A stretch of 30,416 nt of DNA, from assembly GCA_045657465.1 (NCBI GenBank), contig JAZOTD010000039.1:1-30416 (forward strand), in the 5' to 3' direction. This stretch comes from RGIG1681 sp045657465. GTDB taxonomy: Bacteria > Bacillota > Clostridia > Christensenellales > UBA1242. The notes under the pieces are model-generated. The model did no database searches, was not told where the DNA came from, and worked only from the letters and a program-made list of their open reading frames with translations. Below, piece after piece: positions 14,419 through 21,757 of the stretch. Made by a program: the position numbers and the translations under genes. The number at the start of each line of letters is the position of its first letter. Positions within the stretch are counted from its first letter, which is position 1.

Positions 14419-15426
14419 TTATCTATTTTTTCTTTGATATTCATAACTTGACTTGCACATATCTTCAAGCCCACGAGCTGCTTTAAAGCCAAGTTCTTCT
14501 TCTGCCTTTTTTGGAGATGCATAACATTCAGCAACATCTCCAGGGCGTCTGTCAGTGATTTCATATCTAACCAAATCACCATTAACTCTGTTAAATGTGT
14601 TAACAATATCAAGCACTGAATAACCCACACCTGTGCCAAGGTTATAAATACCAAGCCCAGAGTTTGTTTCTTTAATCATTTTTTCAAGTGCCTTGACGTG
14701 TCCGTTTGCAAGGTCAACAACGTGAATATAATCTCTCACACCTGTTCCGTCTTTTGTGTCATAATCATCACCAAACACATTTAAGTGATCAAGTTCACCA
14801 ACAGCAACCTTGCAAATATATGGCATAAGGTTGTTTGGAATACCGTTTGGATCTTCACCCAAAAGTCCACTCTCATGCGCACCTATAGGGTTGAAATATC
14901 TAAGAAGTGTCGCATTAAATTCAGGGTGTGCCTTTTGATAATCAATCAAAATATGTTCATTAAACAATTTTGTTCTGCCATATGGATTTGTTGCTTCAAG
15001 TGGAAATGTTTCATCAAGTGGCATAACCTCTGATGGTTTATACACTGTTGCAGAAGAACTAAAAATAAAGTTTTTGCAACCATATTTTTCCATCACTTCA
15101 ATAAGGTTGAGTGTTGAAATAAGGTTGTTTTGATAATATTTGAGCGGTTCTTTCACAGATTCACCCACAGCTTTATATCCTGCAAAATGAATAACAGCAT
15201 AAATATCATTGTTTTCTGCAAAAACATTTTCAAGTTTTTCTTTGTCACAAACATCGATTTGATAAAATTTAACTTCTTTGCCTGTTATTTTTTTTATTTT
15301 GTCAAGCACTCCAATCTTTGAGTTGCTCAAGTCATCAACAATGACCACGTCATGTCCTGCATTTAAAACTTCAACTGCAGTGTGTGAACCAATAAATCCA
15401 AGCCCACCAGTAAATAAAATTTTCAT
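14419..15426 (-). CDS. galE: UDP-glucose 4-epimerase
   Basis: Interconverts UDP-glucose and UDP-galactose (or the N-acetyl forms) with bound NAD, supplying galactose for envelope glycans or the Leloir pathway. 335 residues, the normal length. The Rossmann motif is FTGGLGFIGSH (5-15). The catalytic Tyr149-x3-Lys153 lies in NPYGRTK, with the partner Ser/Thr in FSSSATVY (122-129). LRYFNPIGAHESGLLGEDP and the C-terminal GTGVGYSVLDIV and DRRPGDVAECYA segments are typical of GalE. ATG 15426 is preceded by AGGAGAAG. It follows two small membrane-protein genes, the nearer ending 17 bases upstream, so the three form an operon. The gene context does not show a galactose cluster. Confidence 0.95.
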   Translation of the reverse strand: MKILFTGGLGFIGSHTAVEVLNAGHDVVIVDDLSNSKIGVLDKIKKITGKEVKFYQIDVCDKEKLENVFAENNDIYAVIHFAGYKAVGESVKEPLKYYQNNLISTLNLIEVMEKYGCKNFIFSSSATVYKPSEVMPLDETFPLEATNPYGRTKLFNEHILIDYQKAHPEFNATLLRYFNPIGAHESGLLGEDPNGIPNNLMPYICKVAVGELDHLNVFGDDYDTKDGTGVRDYIHVVDLANGHVKALEKMIKETNSGLGIYNLGTGVGYSVLDIVNTFNRVNGDLVRYEITDRRPGDVAECYASPKKAEEELGFKAARGLEDMCKSSYEYQRKNR

Positions 15427-15442
15427 AATATTCTTCTCCTTT

Positions 15443-15631
15443 TTATCTAATAAACAAACAAATCAAAAGCAAAATCATCATTGCCAAGAAAAACCCTAGT
15501 CTAATTCTAACAATAATCTTTATTCTTTGATCGTTGTTTTTATATTTTTTTTCTGAAACAAGTTTTGGCGTAAGCATTAACCCGCCCGCACAAATAGAAA
15601 TAAGCACAAGACATATAATTTTAAAAACCAT
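15443..15631 (-). CDS. Small two-helix membrane protein
   Basis: 62 residues. Two hydrophobic helices: IICLVLISICAGGLMLTP (about 5-22) and LGFFLAMMILLLICLFI (about 45-61), joined by a Lys/Arg-rich loop (KLVSEKKYKNNDQRIK). I do not recognise it. The start ATG overlaps the upstream gene's stop by one base (TAATG), indicating translational coupling, and AAGGAG lies 10 nt before it inside that gene. Those features, not homology, are why I call it real. Both loops and ends suggest the short positively charged segment is cytoplasmic. It may be a partner of the 201-residue membrane protein before it. Confidence 0.65.
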   Translation of the reverse strand: MVFKIICLVLISICAGGLMLTPKLVSEKKYKNNDQRIKIIVRIRLGFFLAMMILLLICLFIR

Positions 15632-16236
15632 TAATCCATATCTCCTTCATTTTCACCAGCTGAAAAAATTCTTTCTTCAATGGTTGGTTCTTTTTCAACT
15701 TCTTCTTTTTTCTTTTCATCATCGTGTGCGTTTAAATAAATCTTTAGCACCACACTAGCAAATTCAAAAATGAAAGCGTCTAATGCAAAGAACAAGTCTG
15801 AAATATTAAAGAAATATGTTAGTATGCAAATCATTGAACAAAGCTTAATCACATTAACAAGCGTGTTTTCATTGTTTGTGAAATTTTGATTTTTTATCAA
15901 GAACCAATCAATAATCATTGAAAGCACAATCACACCAATAACAAGAGCCATAAACACATTGAGCACAATTGTTGCATTTTTGCTTTCATAAACCAAAATG
16001 ATTGCAAGTGAAATAACACAAATCAAATCAAGCAAAAAGAATGTGAGTTTATAATTTGAAATCTCACCACCAAATCTCTTGTCAAGAATCATAAACACAA
16101 CAAGAACAATTATTGAAATGAAAAATGTTGCTGCCGCCACATAAATATTTATAAAAGCAGAAATAAAGTTCATAGCAGACAATGCCATGAGCATATATAT
16201 AAAAAATTTAGGATATCTTGAATTCTCTTTTAGCAT
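15631..16236 (-). CDS. Multi-pass membrane protein of unknown function
   Basis: 201 residues with about six hydrophobic segments: roughly 12-27, 29-50, 63-82, 88-112, 128-144 and 146-167. A ~35-residue acidic/Lys-rich tail (DDEKKKEEVEKEPTIEERI) follows. No motif I recognise; the topology would put both ends in the cytoplasm. ATG 16236 has GGAG upstream and an extended -10 promoter at 16257-16262. First gene of the unit with the 62-residue protein and galE. That context hints at a role in envelope or glycan metabolism, but this is guilt by association only. Confidence 0.72.
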   Translation of the reverse strand: MLKENSRYPKFFIYMLMALSAMNFISAFINIYVAAATFFISIIVLVVFMILDKRFGGEISNYKLTFFLLDLICVISLAIILVYESKNATIVLNVFMALVIGVIVLSMIIDWFLIKNQNFTNNENTLVNVIKLCSMICILTYFFNISDLFFALDAFIFEFASVVLKIYLNAHDDEKKKEEVEKEPTIEERIFSAGENEGDMD

Positions 16237-16256
16237 AATAACTCCAATACACTTTT

Positions 16257-16262
16257 ATTATA
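16257..16262 (-). promoter_or_regulatory. Extended -10 promoter of the membrane protein-galE operon
   Basis: Minus strand TTTGCTATAAT contains TGC before TATAAT (16262-16257), about 20 nt before the start codon's ribosome site. The -35 region is T-rich with no clear match. Divergent from the ABC operon. Confidence 0.55.
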
Positions 16263-16340
16263 GCAAACCAAACCGAAAAATAAAAACGATTTAACCGCAA
16301 AACAAAAAATCACGAAATAAAAAAATCGTCATAAAATACC

Positions 16341-16371
16341 TTATAAGGAAGCATTTTGTGTTTCCTTATAA
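16341..16371 (+). other. Inverted repeat in the leader of the ABC transporter operon
   Basis: TTATAAGGAA (16341-16350), 11-nt spacer, TTCCTTATAA (16362-16371), ending about 6 bases before the AAAGGAGG ribosome site. It is not followed by a T-run, so it is not a terminator. It could be an operator or a leader hairpin controlling ribosome access. The whole 150-base gap (16237-16386) otherwise holds only the divergent promoter; I see no known riboswitch. Confidence 0.55.
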
Positions 16372-16386
16372 ATAAAAGGAGGAATA

Positions 16387-17382
16387 ATGAAAAAACTATT
16401 AACGTTTGTCTGTGCATTTTTGCTCTGCATTTGTTCTAGCATATGTTTTGTAGGTTGCAAAAAAGACAATAAAAATGGTGTGATTCGTTTAAACGAAGTC
16501 ACCCATAGCGTGTTCTATGCCCCACTTTACGTCGCAATGAACATGGGATATATGGAAGAAGAAGGCATAACCATCGAACTCACAAATGGTGGCGGAAGCG
16601 ATGCCAGCATGACAGCACTTTTGTCTGGTTCGGCCGACATGGCACTTATGGGCCCTGAAACCGTTGCATATGTTGAAGCTAGCGGAAGCACAAATCACCC
16701 TGTTGTTTTTGGACAACTCACACAAAAAGACGGTTGTTTCTTAATTTCAAAAACACCAGTAGACAATTTTGATTTTGCAACAAGCTTAAATGGCAAAACT
16801 GCAATCATCGGCAGAAACGGCGGAATGCCTGCAATGACATTTGAATGGATTTGCAACAAAAACGGTGTTTTCAACAATCAAAACACCACACTTGACACAA
16901 GCACTGCTTTTAACATGATGGTTTCTGTGTTTGATTCAACAGACGCTGAATATTGCACAATGTTTGAACCAACAGCTTCTGAATACGTCGCTGCTGGCAA
17001 AGGCTATTATGTGGCATCAGTTGGCGAACATTCTGGCGAAATTCCATACACCTGTTTTATGGCATATCCAGAGTATATCAAAGAAAATCGCGAACTTGTT
17101 TTAGGCTTTTTAAAAGCAATCAAAAAAGCATATCTCTACATCACAACAAACCCATCAAATGAAGTTGCAAAAGCATTAAAACCATCTTTTGATGGCACTA
17201 GCGAAGCAAGTTTGGCATCTGCAGTTGAAAAGTATATTGAAATTGACGCTTGGTCAAGTTCACCTGCTATGTCAAAAGACTCATTTAACAGACTTTTGTC
17301 AGTGCTAAACAACGCAGGAACACTCACTGAAAATGTTGAATTTTCGAAAGTTGTAGACAATTCACTTGCAAACGAAATTTAA
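16387..17382 (+). CDS. ABC transporter substrate-binding lipoprotein (SsuA/TauA/NMT1 type)
   Basis: 331 residues. A lipoprotein signal peptide ends in the lipobox FVGC (Cys24), so the mature protein is anchored outside the membrane. The binding fold begins VIRLNEVTHSVFYAPLYVAMNMGYMEEEGI, the family's usual first strand and helix. GGGSDASMTALLSGSADMALMGPE follows, where the ligand normally sits. The family covers aliphatic sulfonates, taurine, nitrate and thiamine-precursor pyrimidines. The sequence does not tell which, and there is no enzyme gene in the operon to hint at it. The CCCFC motif of HMP-binding ThiY is absent. The ribosome site AAAGGAGG is excellent. First gene of a three-gene importer operon. 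Confidence 0.9.
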   Translation: MKKLLTFVCAFLLCICSSICFVGCKKDNKNGVIRLNEVTHSVFYAPLYVAMNMGYMEEEGITIELTNGGGSDASMTALLSGSADMALMGPETVAYVEASGSTNHPVVFGQLTQKDGCFLISKTPVDNFDFATSLNGKTAIIGRNGGMPAMTFEWICNKNGVFNNQNTTLDTSTAFNMMVSVFDSTDAEYCTMFEPTASEYVAAGKGYYVASVGEHSGEIPYTCFMAYPEYIKENRELVLGFLKAIKKAYLYITTNPSNEVAKALKPSFDGTSEASLASAVEKYIEIDAWSSSPAMSKDSFNRLLSVLNNAGTLTENVEFSKVVDNSLANEI

Positions 17383-17403
17383 ACGTATTTGCCCTATTCT
17401 CCG

Positions 17404-17418
17404 AAGGAGGACCTTTTG
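17404..17418 (+). promoter_or_regulatory. Ribosome site fixing a TTG start
   Basis: AAGGAGG (17404-17410) is followed after 5 nt by TTG (17416-17418), in frame with the ATPase. The upstream in-frame ATG at 17389 has no ribosome site and lies only 6 bases after the previous stop, so TTG is the likely start. Confidence 0.75.
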
Positions 17419-18171
17419 AGCATTTTACTTGAACTTAAAGACATAAACCTAACATATCAAACCTTGAAAACTGAAACAAAAGCCATTAAAGACGTTTCAT
17501 TTCAAGTTAATCAAGGCGAGTTTGTTAGCATAGTTGGTCCAAGCGGATGCGGGAAAACCACCATTCTATCAATGATTTCTGGACTCTTAAAACCCACAAG
17601 TGGCGAAATCTTAATTTCTGGCATGCCAGTGTTAGGAGTTTCAACAAATGTTGGATACATGTTTCAAAGAGACAATTTGTTTGAATGGCTAACCGTACAT
17701 GAAAATATCATGATTGGGCCAAAAATAAACCATAATAAAAATTGTTTATCTAAAGAAAAATTAAATAATCTTGTTTCAAAATATGGACTAGCTGGTTTTG
17801 AAAAATCAAGACCAACCGAACTTTCAGGTGGAATGCGTCAAAGAGTTTCTCTAATTAGAACACTGGCACTAAATCCAAAACTTCTGCTTTTAGACGAACC
17901 ATTTTCCGCCCTTGATTACCAAACCAGACTAGCTGTTCAAAATGATATCCATTCAATTATAAAATCAGAAAACAAAACCGCAATTTTAGTCACACACGAC
18001 ATTTCAGAAGCAGTTGTTATGAGCGACAAAATAATCATTCTAACAAAACGCCCAGGAACCATAAAAAAAGTTGTAAACCTTGAATTTGACAAACATCTTT
18101 CCCCTCTTAAGAAACGCAACAGCCCACTTTTCAACACCTACTTTAAAATGCTTTGGGAAGAACTTCAATGA
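17416..18171 (+). CDS. ABC transporter ATPase (SsuB/TauB type)
   Basis: 251 residues from the TTG start. Powers uptake through the permease encoded next. Walker A is GPSGCGKTT, the Q-loop is in GYMFQRDNLFEW, the signature is LSGGMRQR, Walker B is LLLLDEPFSALD with the catalytic Glu, and the switch His is in ILVTHDISEA. The 'FQRDNLFEWLTVHENI' segment is typical of the nitrate/sulfonate/taurine subfamily. All catalytic residues are present. The stop TGA (18169-18171) overlaps the permease ATG at 18168 (ATGA), so translation is coupled. Confidence 0.93.
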   Translation: MSILLELKDINLTYQTLKTETKAIKDVSFQVNQGEFVSIVGPSGCGKTTILSMISGLLKPTSGEILISGMPVLGVSTNVGYMFQRDNLFEWLTVHENIMIGPKINHNKNCLSKEKLNNLVSKYGLAGFEKSRPTELSGGMRQRVSLIRTLALNPKLLLLDEPFSALDYQTRLAVQNDIHSIIKSENKTAILVTHDISEAVVMSDKIIILTKRPGTIKKVVNLEFDKHLSPLKKRNSPLFNTYFKMLWEELQ

Positions 18172-18992
18172 AAAAACTGTTTTTATTTCAACAAAAATTC
18201 AAGGGTTCAAAAGAACATCAAAAGTTCATAAAAAAAGAACAAACAAAAACCTTTTTCATACATCTTTCAAGGGTTTTGATTCTTGTCTTGTTTATTGGAT
18301 TATGGGAGCTTGTCGCATACAAAAACTGGGTTGACCCATTCATTATTTCGTCACCATCAAGAGTGGTTAAACAAACAATTGACCTCTACAACAATGGCAC
18401 GTTGTTTTTGCACATAACAACAACCCTAAACGAAACCATACTTGCATTTATATTGAGCACCATAATTGGCTTTGTGGTTGCTGTTATATTGTTTTTAATA
18501 ACACCTATACGCAAAATTTTAGAGCCATATCTCATAGTGCTCAACAGCTTGCCAAAAATAGCACTTGGTCCTCTCATCATTATATGGGTTGGCGTAGGCA
18601 CAAAAGCCATTGTAACAATGGGCATATTGATTTGTGTGGTAATCACAATAATAAACCTTTTAAATGGCTATTTAGGCGTATCAAATGAAAAAATAATGCT
18701 TTTAAAATCAATGGGCGCAAACAAATGGCAAATCATGACAAAACTCATCTTTCCTGCCACGCTTCCAAATTTTATTTCGACATTAAAAATCAATCTTGGA
18801 ATGGCTTGGGTTGGCGTCATTATGGGAGAATATCTTTCAAGCAAAGCAGGACTTGGCTATTTGCTCGTCTATGGCGGACAGGTCTTCCAGCTTAACCTTG
18901 TCATGTGTGCAATCGTAATTTTGTGCATATTATCTGCATTGATGTATGCCCTAATTTCATTAATTGAACGAATTATCATAAAAAAAAGATGA
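18168..18992 (+). CDS. ABC transporter permease (SsuC/TauC type)
   Basis: 274 residues. A charged cytoplasmic N-terminus of ~40 residues is followed by about six membrane segments. The EAA loop that docks on the ATPase reads SMGANKWQIMTKLIFPATLPNF, as in binding-protein-dependent permeases of the BPD family. I start at ATG 18168 because it overlaps the ATPase stop and has GGAAGAA upstream; the frame's earlier start (18153) lies inside the ATPase gene without support. It ends inside the left arm of the operon terminator. One permease gene implies a homodimeric channel. Confidence 0.93.
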   Translation: MKKLFLFQQKFKGSKEHQKFIKKEQTKTFFIHLSRVLILVLFIGLWELVAYKNWVDPFIISSPSRVVKQTIDLYNNGTLFLHITTTLNETILAFILSTIIGFVVAVILFLITPIRKILEPYLIVLNSLPKIALGPLIIIWVGVGTKAIVTMGILICVVITIINLLNGYLGVSNEKIMLLKSMGANKWQIMTKLIFPATLPNFISTLKINLGMAWVGVIMGEYLSSKAGLGYLLVYGGQVFQLNLVMCAIVILCILSALMYALISLIERIIIKKR

Positions 18993-19009
18993 CGGCAATC
19001 GTCATCTTT
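18985..19009. terminator. Bidirectional terminator closing the ABC operon
   Basis: Stem AAAGATGACG (18985-18994) / CGTCATCTTT (19000-19009), loop GCAAT, then TTTATTTTTTG on the plus strand. The permease stop codon is within the left arm. On the minus strand TTTTTATG follows, so it can also serve the convergent gene ending at 19044. Confidence 0.9.
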
Positions 19010-19043
19010 TTTATTTTTTGCTTATTTTTTATTCATTTTTCTT

Positions 19044-19829
19044 CTATTTTTTGTTATTTTCTATTTGGCTTAAAACCTTTGAATTTTCTTCAATTTCAAC
19101 TGTTTCAATCTCTCTGCTTAAATCTGCATTAACGCCGGTTTCTCCTTCGCTTGCAAGTGCTTCTTTTTGAGCCGGTGCAGTTTCACCATTCTTTTTTGCT
19201 CTCGCCTTTTTAATAAGAGATTTAACAACTTCATAAAGCACAAACAACACAACCAAACCTAAAAATGCCAAAAGAACAATCATTGTGTTATCTGCAAAAA
19301 AGTGTGAAATCAATGTCATCAAAAGCCCTGCAATCAAATTTCCCGAAATAACAGAAATCATTGTATCTTTCTTGCTAAGCCCAATAAATAGTGCCAAACA
19401 TGTGCCCGTCCACACACCTGTAAGTGGAAGTGGAATTGCCACAAATGCAAAAACCCCTAAAAACTTAATCCACCAAACACGTCTTGCATTTTTCACTTCA
19501 TCTGCTTTTTTGTCAATGCTTGCAGAATTTTTGTGAAGTTTTCTTTCAATAAAATCTGCAAGTTTTTTAAACCATTTTGTGCGTTTTAGCCATTTAAAAA
19601 TCGGCCAGAACAAAAATGTCAAAATCACGCATACTAACGAACTTCCCAAAACTGAATATGCAAAAGACTCCCAAAGTGAAAGTGCATTTTCACCCCAAAA
19701 AGACTTGGCTGCTCCAAAAGGAATCGCACCCCTAAGCTCAACTATTGGAATCATTGAAATTAAAATGGTTGCAATTTCGCTGTGAGCTCCAAATATTGAA
19801 ACAAATAATTCTCTAATCCATTCACCCAT
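19044..19829 (-). CDS. Small multidrug export family membrane protein
   Basis: 261 residues. The motif SMIPIVELRGAIPFGA (25-40) marks the 'putative small multidrug export protein' family, whose transport role is poorly supported. Hydrophobic segments lie near 20-40, 55-78, 125-145, 150-170 and 175-200. A soluble, Lys- then Glu-rich C-terminal tail of ~55 residues follows (AKKNGETAPAQKEALASEGETG...). The pair of proline-containing re-entrant-like segments (IPIVELRGAIP and AIPLPLTGVWTGT) is typical of the DedA-like fold. ATG 19829 lies 3 bases after the stop of the MBL gene, so the two are cotranscribed and perhaps coupled. Confidence 0.82.
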   Translation of the reverse strand: MGEWIRELFVSIFGAHSEIATILISMIPIVELRGAIPFGAAKSFWGENALSLWESFAYSVLGSSLVCVILTFLFWPIFKWLKRTKWFKKLADFIERKLHKNSASIDKKADEVKNARRVWWIKFLGVFAFVAIPLPLTGVWTGTCLALFIGLSKKDTMISVISGNLIAGLLMTLISHFFADNTMIVLLAFLGLVVLFVLYEVVKSLIKKARAKKNGETAPAQKEALASEGETGVNADLSREIETVEIEENSKVLSQIENNKK

Positions 19830-19832
19830 AAA

Positions 19833-20561
19833 CTACTCCAAATTCAAAACTTGCATATCATGCAAGGTGTTAAAACCATTTTCTTCGGCATATTTTTGTG
19901 TTTTGTCATTTGTATGAACCGCAAAAATTTTAGTATTTTTATACGTATCAACAAGCTCAACAAATTGGTCGATGTTAATATGCTTTGGATGTGGTTTTAT
20001 TGCAGAAAGCTCCAAAAATGCATACTTTGATTGCTTTAAAATCTCATGCAAGTTGTCGCAAACTGTTGTATCTGTAGGAAACCCCACAACCATGCCATTT
20101 TTATCTTTAAACGCAAAACCATAGGTTTCAGGGTCGCCATGTTCCATTTTGTAGACCTTTATATTATATTCACCTTCAACAATTTCCATACCATCATATA
20201 GGTCAATAAATTCAACCCATTTCTGTACACATTCTTTGTCTAGTTCGTCAGGAGCACCAATACAAATCTCATTAAGTTTAATAAGCGAGTCAAGTGTGCC
20301 CTTTGGCCCATAAACTCTTAATTTTTCAGTTCTTGAACCAGGAAATCTCATTGTTTGTGTTGTGAAAATATGTAAATCTAACCAATGGTCAGTGTGAAGA
20401 TGCGAAATAAAAATACATCTAGTCTTTTCCATATCCATTGCCTGAATAATGCTTTTATATGAACCTTCTGGAGTATCCAAAATAATATCGCCATCAATAA
20501 CAAAACTTGTGTTGTTTCTAGTAAACCATGTGCAACTAGTGCCTATAACATCAACTCTCAT
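19833..20561 (-). CDS. Metallo-beta-lactamase-fold hydrolase (RNase Z-like)
   Basis: 242 residues. The two-metal site is visible: HLHTDHW (H54, H56, D58, H59), His and Asp in MEHGDPETYGF and FPTDTT, and a final His in FAVHTND. The N-terminus MRVDVIGTSCTWFTRNNTSFVIDGDIILDTPEG resembles the RNase Z / PhnP side of the superfamily. However, the flexible arm of RNase Z is absent, so tRNA 3' processing should not be assumed. Start ATG 20561 has AAGGAGA 6-7 nt upstream; the 28 codons of open frame before it have no ribosome site and run through the promoter. Operon with the membrane protein at 19044. Confidence 0.85.
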   Translation of the reverse strand: MRVDVIGTSCTWFTRNNTSFVIDGDIILDTPEGSYKSIIQAMDMEKTRCIFISHLHTDHWLDLHIFTTQTMRFPGSRTEKLRVYGPKGTLDSLIKLNEICIGAPDELDKECVQKWVEFIDLYDGMEIVEGEYNIKVYKMEHGDPETYGFAFKDKNGMVVGFPTDTTVCDNLHEILKQSKYAFLELSAIKPHPKHINIDQFVELVDTYKNTKIFAVHTNDKTQKYAEENGFNTLHDMQVLNLE

Positions 20562-20583
20562 AACAAGTCTCCTTACAAAAACA

Positions 20584-20611
20584 AGTATAACATATGAACC
20601 GTTCTTTTCAA
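20584..20611 (-). promoter_or_regulatory. Promoter of the MBL hydrolase operon
   Basis: Minus strand TTGAAA (20611-20606), 16-nt spacer ending TGT, TATACT (20589-20584), giving an extended -10. It lies about 30 nt before the ATG at 20561. Confidence 0.68.
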
Positions 20612-20643
20612 AACAATTTTTGCAGCCTATAACAAATAAAAAC

Positions 20644-20668
20644 AAGGTGTTATGTTTCGCATAACACC
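20644..20668. repeat. Dispersed palindrome copy 4
   Basis: GGTGTTATG (20646-20654), TTTCG spacer, CATAACACC (20660-20668), preceded by AA and followed by TTGTTTTTTC. It lies between the pfkA terminator and the MBL promoter. It can act as a terminator in either direction, but it is a second one for pfkA. Confidence 0.85.
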
Positions 20669-20704
20669 TTGTTTTTTCTAACTTTATAAGTATTCAAACA
20701 AAAA

Positions 20705-20727
20705 AGACACCCTTTTTTAGAGTGTCT
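20705..20727 (-). terminator. pfkA terminator
   Basis: On the minus strand AGACAC (20727-20722) pairs with GTGTCT (20710-20705), a 6-bp stem with an A-rich loop, followed by TTTTTTG. It lies 10 bases past the pfkA stop. A related hairpin stands at 30325. Confidence 0.72.
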
Positions 20728-20737
20728 ATATTTTTTA

Positions 20738-21694
20738 TTAGAAACTTAATCTTTGTGCCAAGATATAGTCTTCCATATTAAATTTTCTCTTGCCATTTAA
20801 TGCGTCGTCAATTGGAACATAAATATATTTTCCATTTTTAATTCCAACCGCACCGCACTCACCTTGCAAAAGCATATCAACACATTTTGAACCACAACGT
20901 GTTCCAAAATTTCTATCAAATGCAGATGGGTCACCGCCACGTTGAACATGTCCCAAAATAACAGATCTGCAATCAATGCCACTTTTAACTTGAATCATCT
21001 TTGCAAGGTCTGCTGGGTCACAAACGTGTTCAGACAAAACAACAATACTGCATTCTTTTCCATGCTTTAATGCTTCGCTAAGCTTGTGGCAAACATCATC
21101 AATGCTCCACTTCACTTCTGGAACCAATATAACGTCAGCACCAGCAGCAAGCCCTGAATGCAAAGCAACATCACCACAACCAGCGCCCATAACTTCAACA
21201 ATTGAAACTCTATCATGTGAAACTGATGTGTCACGCACATTGCTCACAAGATCAACGCAAGTGTTAACCGCTGTGTCAAAACCAAGAGTAAAATCTGTGT
21301 AGAACAAGTTGTTGTCAATTGTTCCAGGAACACACGCAACCACAACTCCGTGTCTAATAAGTTCTCTAGCACCCCTAAATGAACCGTCTCCGCCAATTAC
21401 AACAAGACCATCAATTTCTCTCTTTTTAAGGTTATTAACAGCTTTTGCTTGACCTTCTGGTGTCATAAATTCTTTGCAACGAGCGGTTTTAAGCATTGTT
21501 CCACCAAGTTGAATAATGTTTCCTACACTACGTTCTGTCATGAGCATAATGTCGTCTTCAATTAAGCCTTGATATCCCCTTTTTACGCCATAAACTTTAA
21601 GCCCTTGTGAAATTCCATATCTAACAACTGAACGAATGCAGGCATTCATGCCTGGACTATCTCCGCCACTTGTAAGCACCGCAATACTTTTCAT
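20738..21694 (-). CDS. pfkA: 6-phosphofructokinase (ATP-type)
   Basis: Phosphorylates fructose 6-phosphate to the 1,6-bisphosphate, the committed step of glycolysis. 318 residues, with numbering that coincides with E. coli PfkA. LTSGGDSPGMNA (8-18) and GGDGSFRGA (101-109) bind ATP; Gly104 is the residue that favours ATP over pyrophosphate. The catalytic loop is PGTIDNN with base Asp127, but position 129, normally Asp (TIDND), is Asn. EVMGAGCGD and HVQRGGDPSAFDR form the sugar-phosphate site. It follows dnaE by 63 bases with no terminator between, as in other Clostridia, so it is probably the last gene of the whiA-dnaE-pfkA unit. Own ribosome site AGGAGA. Confidence 0.94.
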   Translation of the reverse strand: MKSIAVLTSGGDSPGMNACIRSVVRYGISQGLKVYGVKRGYQGLIEDDIMLMTERSVGNIIQLGGTMLKTARCKEFMTPEGQAKAVNNLKKREIDGLVVIGGDGSFRGARELIRHGVVVACVPGTIDNNLFYTDFTLGFDTAVNTCVDLVSNVRDTSVSHDRVSIVEVMGAGCGDVALHSGLAAGADVILVPEVKWSIDDVCHKLSEALKHGKECSIVVLSEHVCDPADLAKMIQVKSGIDCRSVILGHVQRGGDPSAFDRNFGTRCGSKCVDMLLQGECGAVGIKNGKYIYVPIDDALNGKRKFNMEDYILAQRLSF

Positions 21695-21757
21695 AAATAA
21701 TCTCCTATAGACTTATGATATTCATATTTATCAAAAAAATCAACTAAATTGAAATGC

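Noticed and set aside
18153..18167. Upstream start for the ABC permease
   Set aside because: The five extra codons lie inside the ATPase gene without a ribosome site; the ATGA overlap at 18168 is the natural start.
16387..18992. Thiamine-precursor (ThiXYZ) transporter
   Set aside because: No CCCFC motif in the binding protein, no TPP riboswitch and no thiamine gene nearby; substrate left open.
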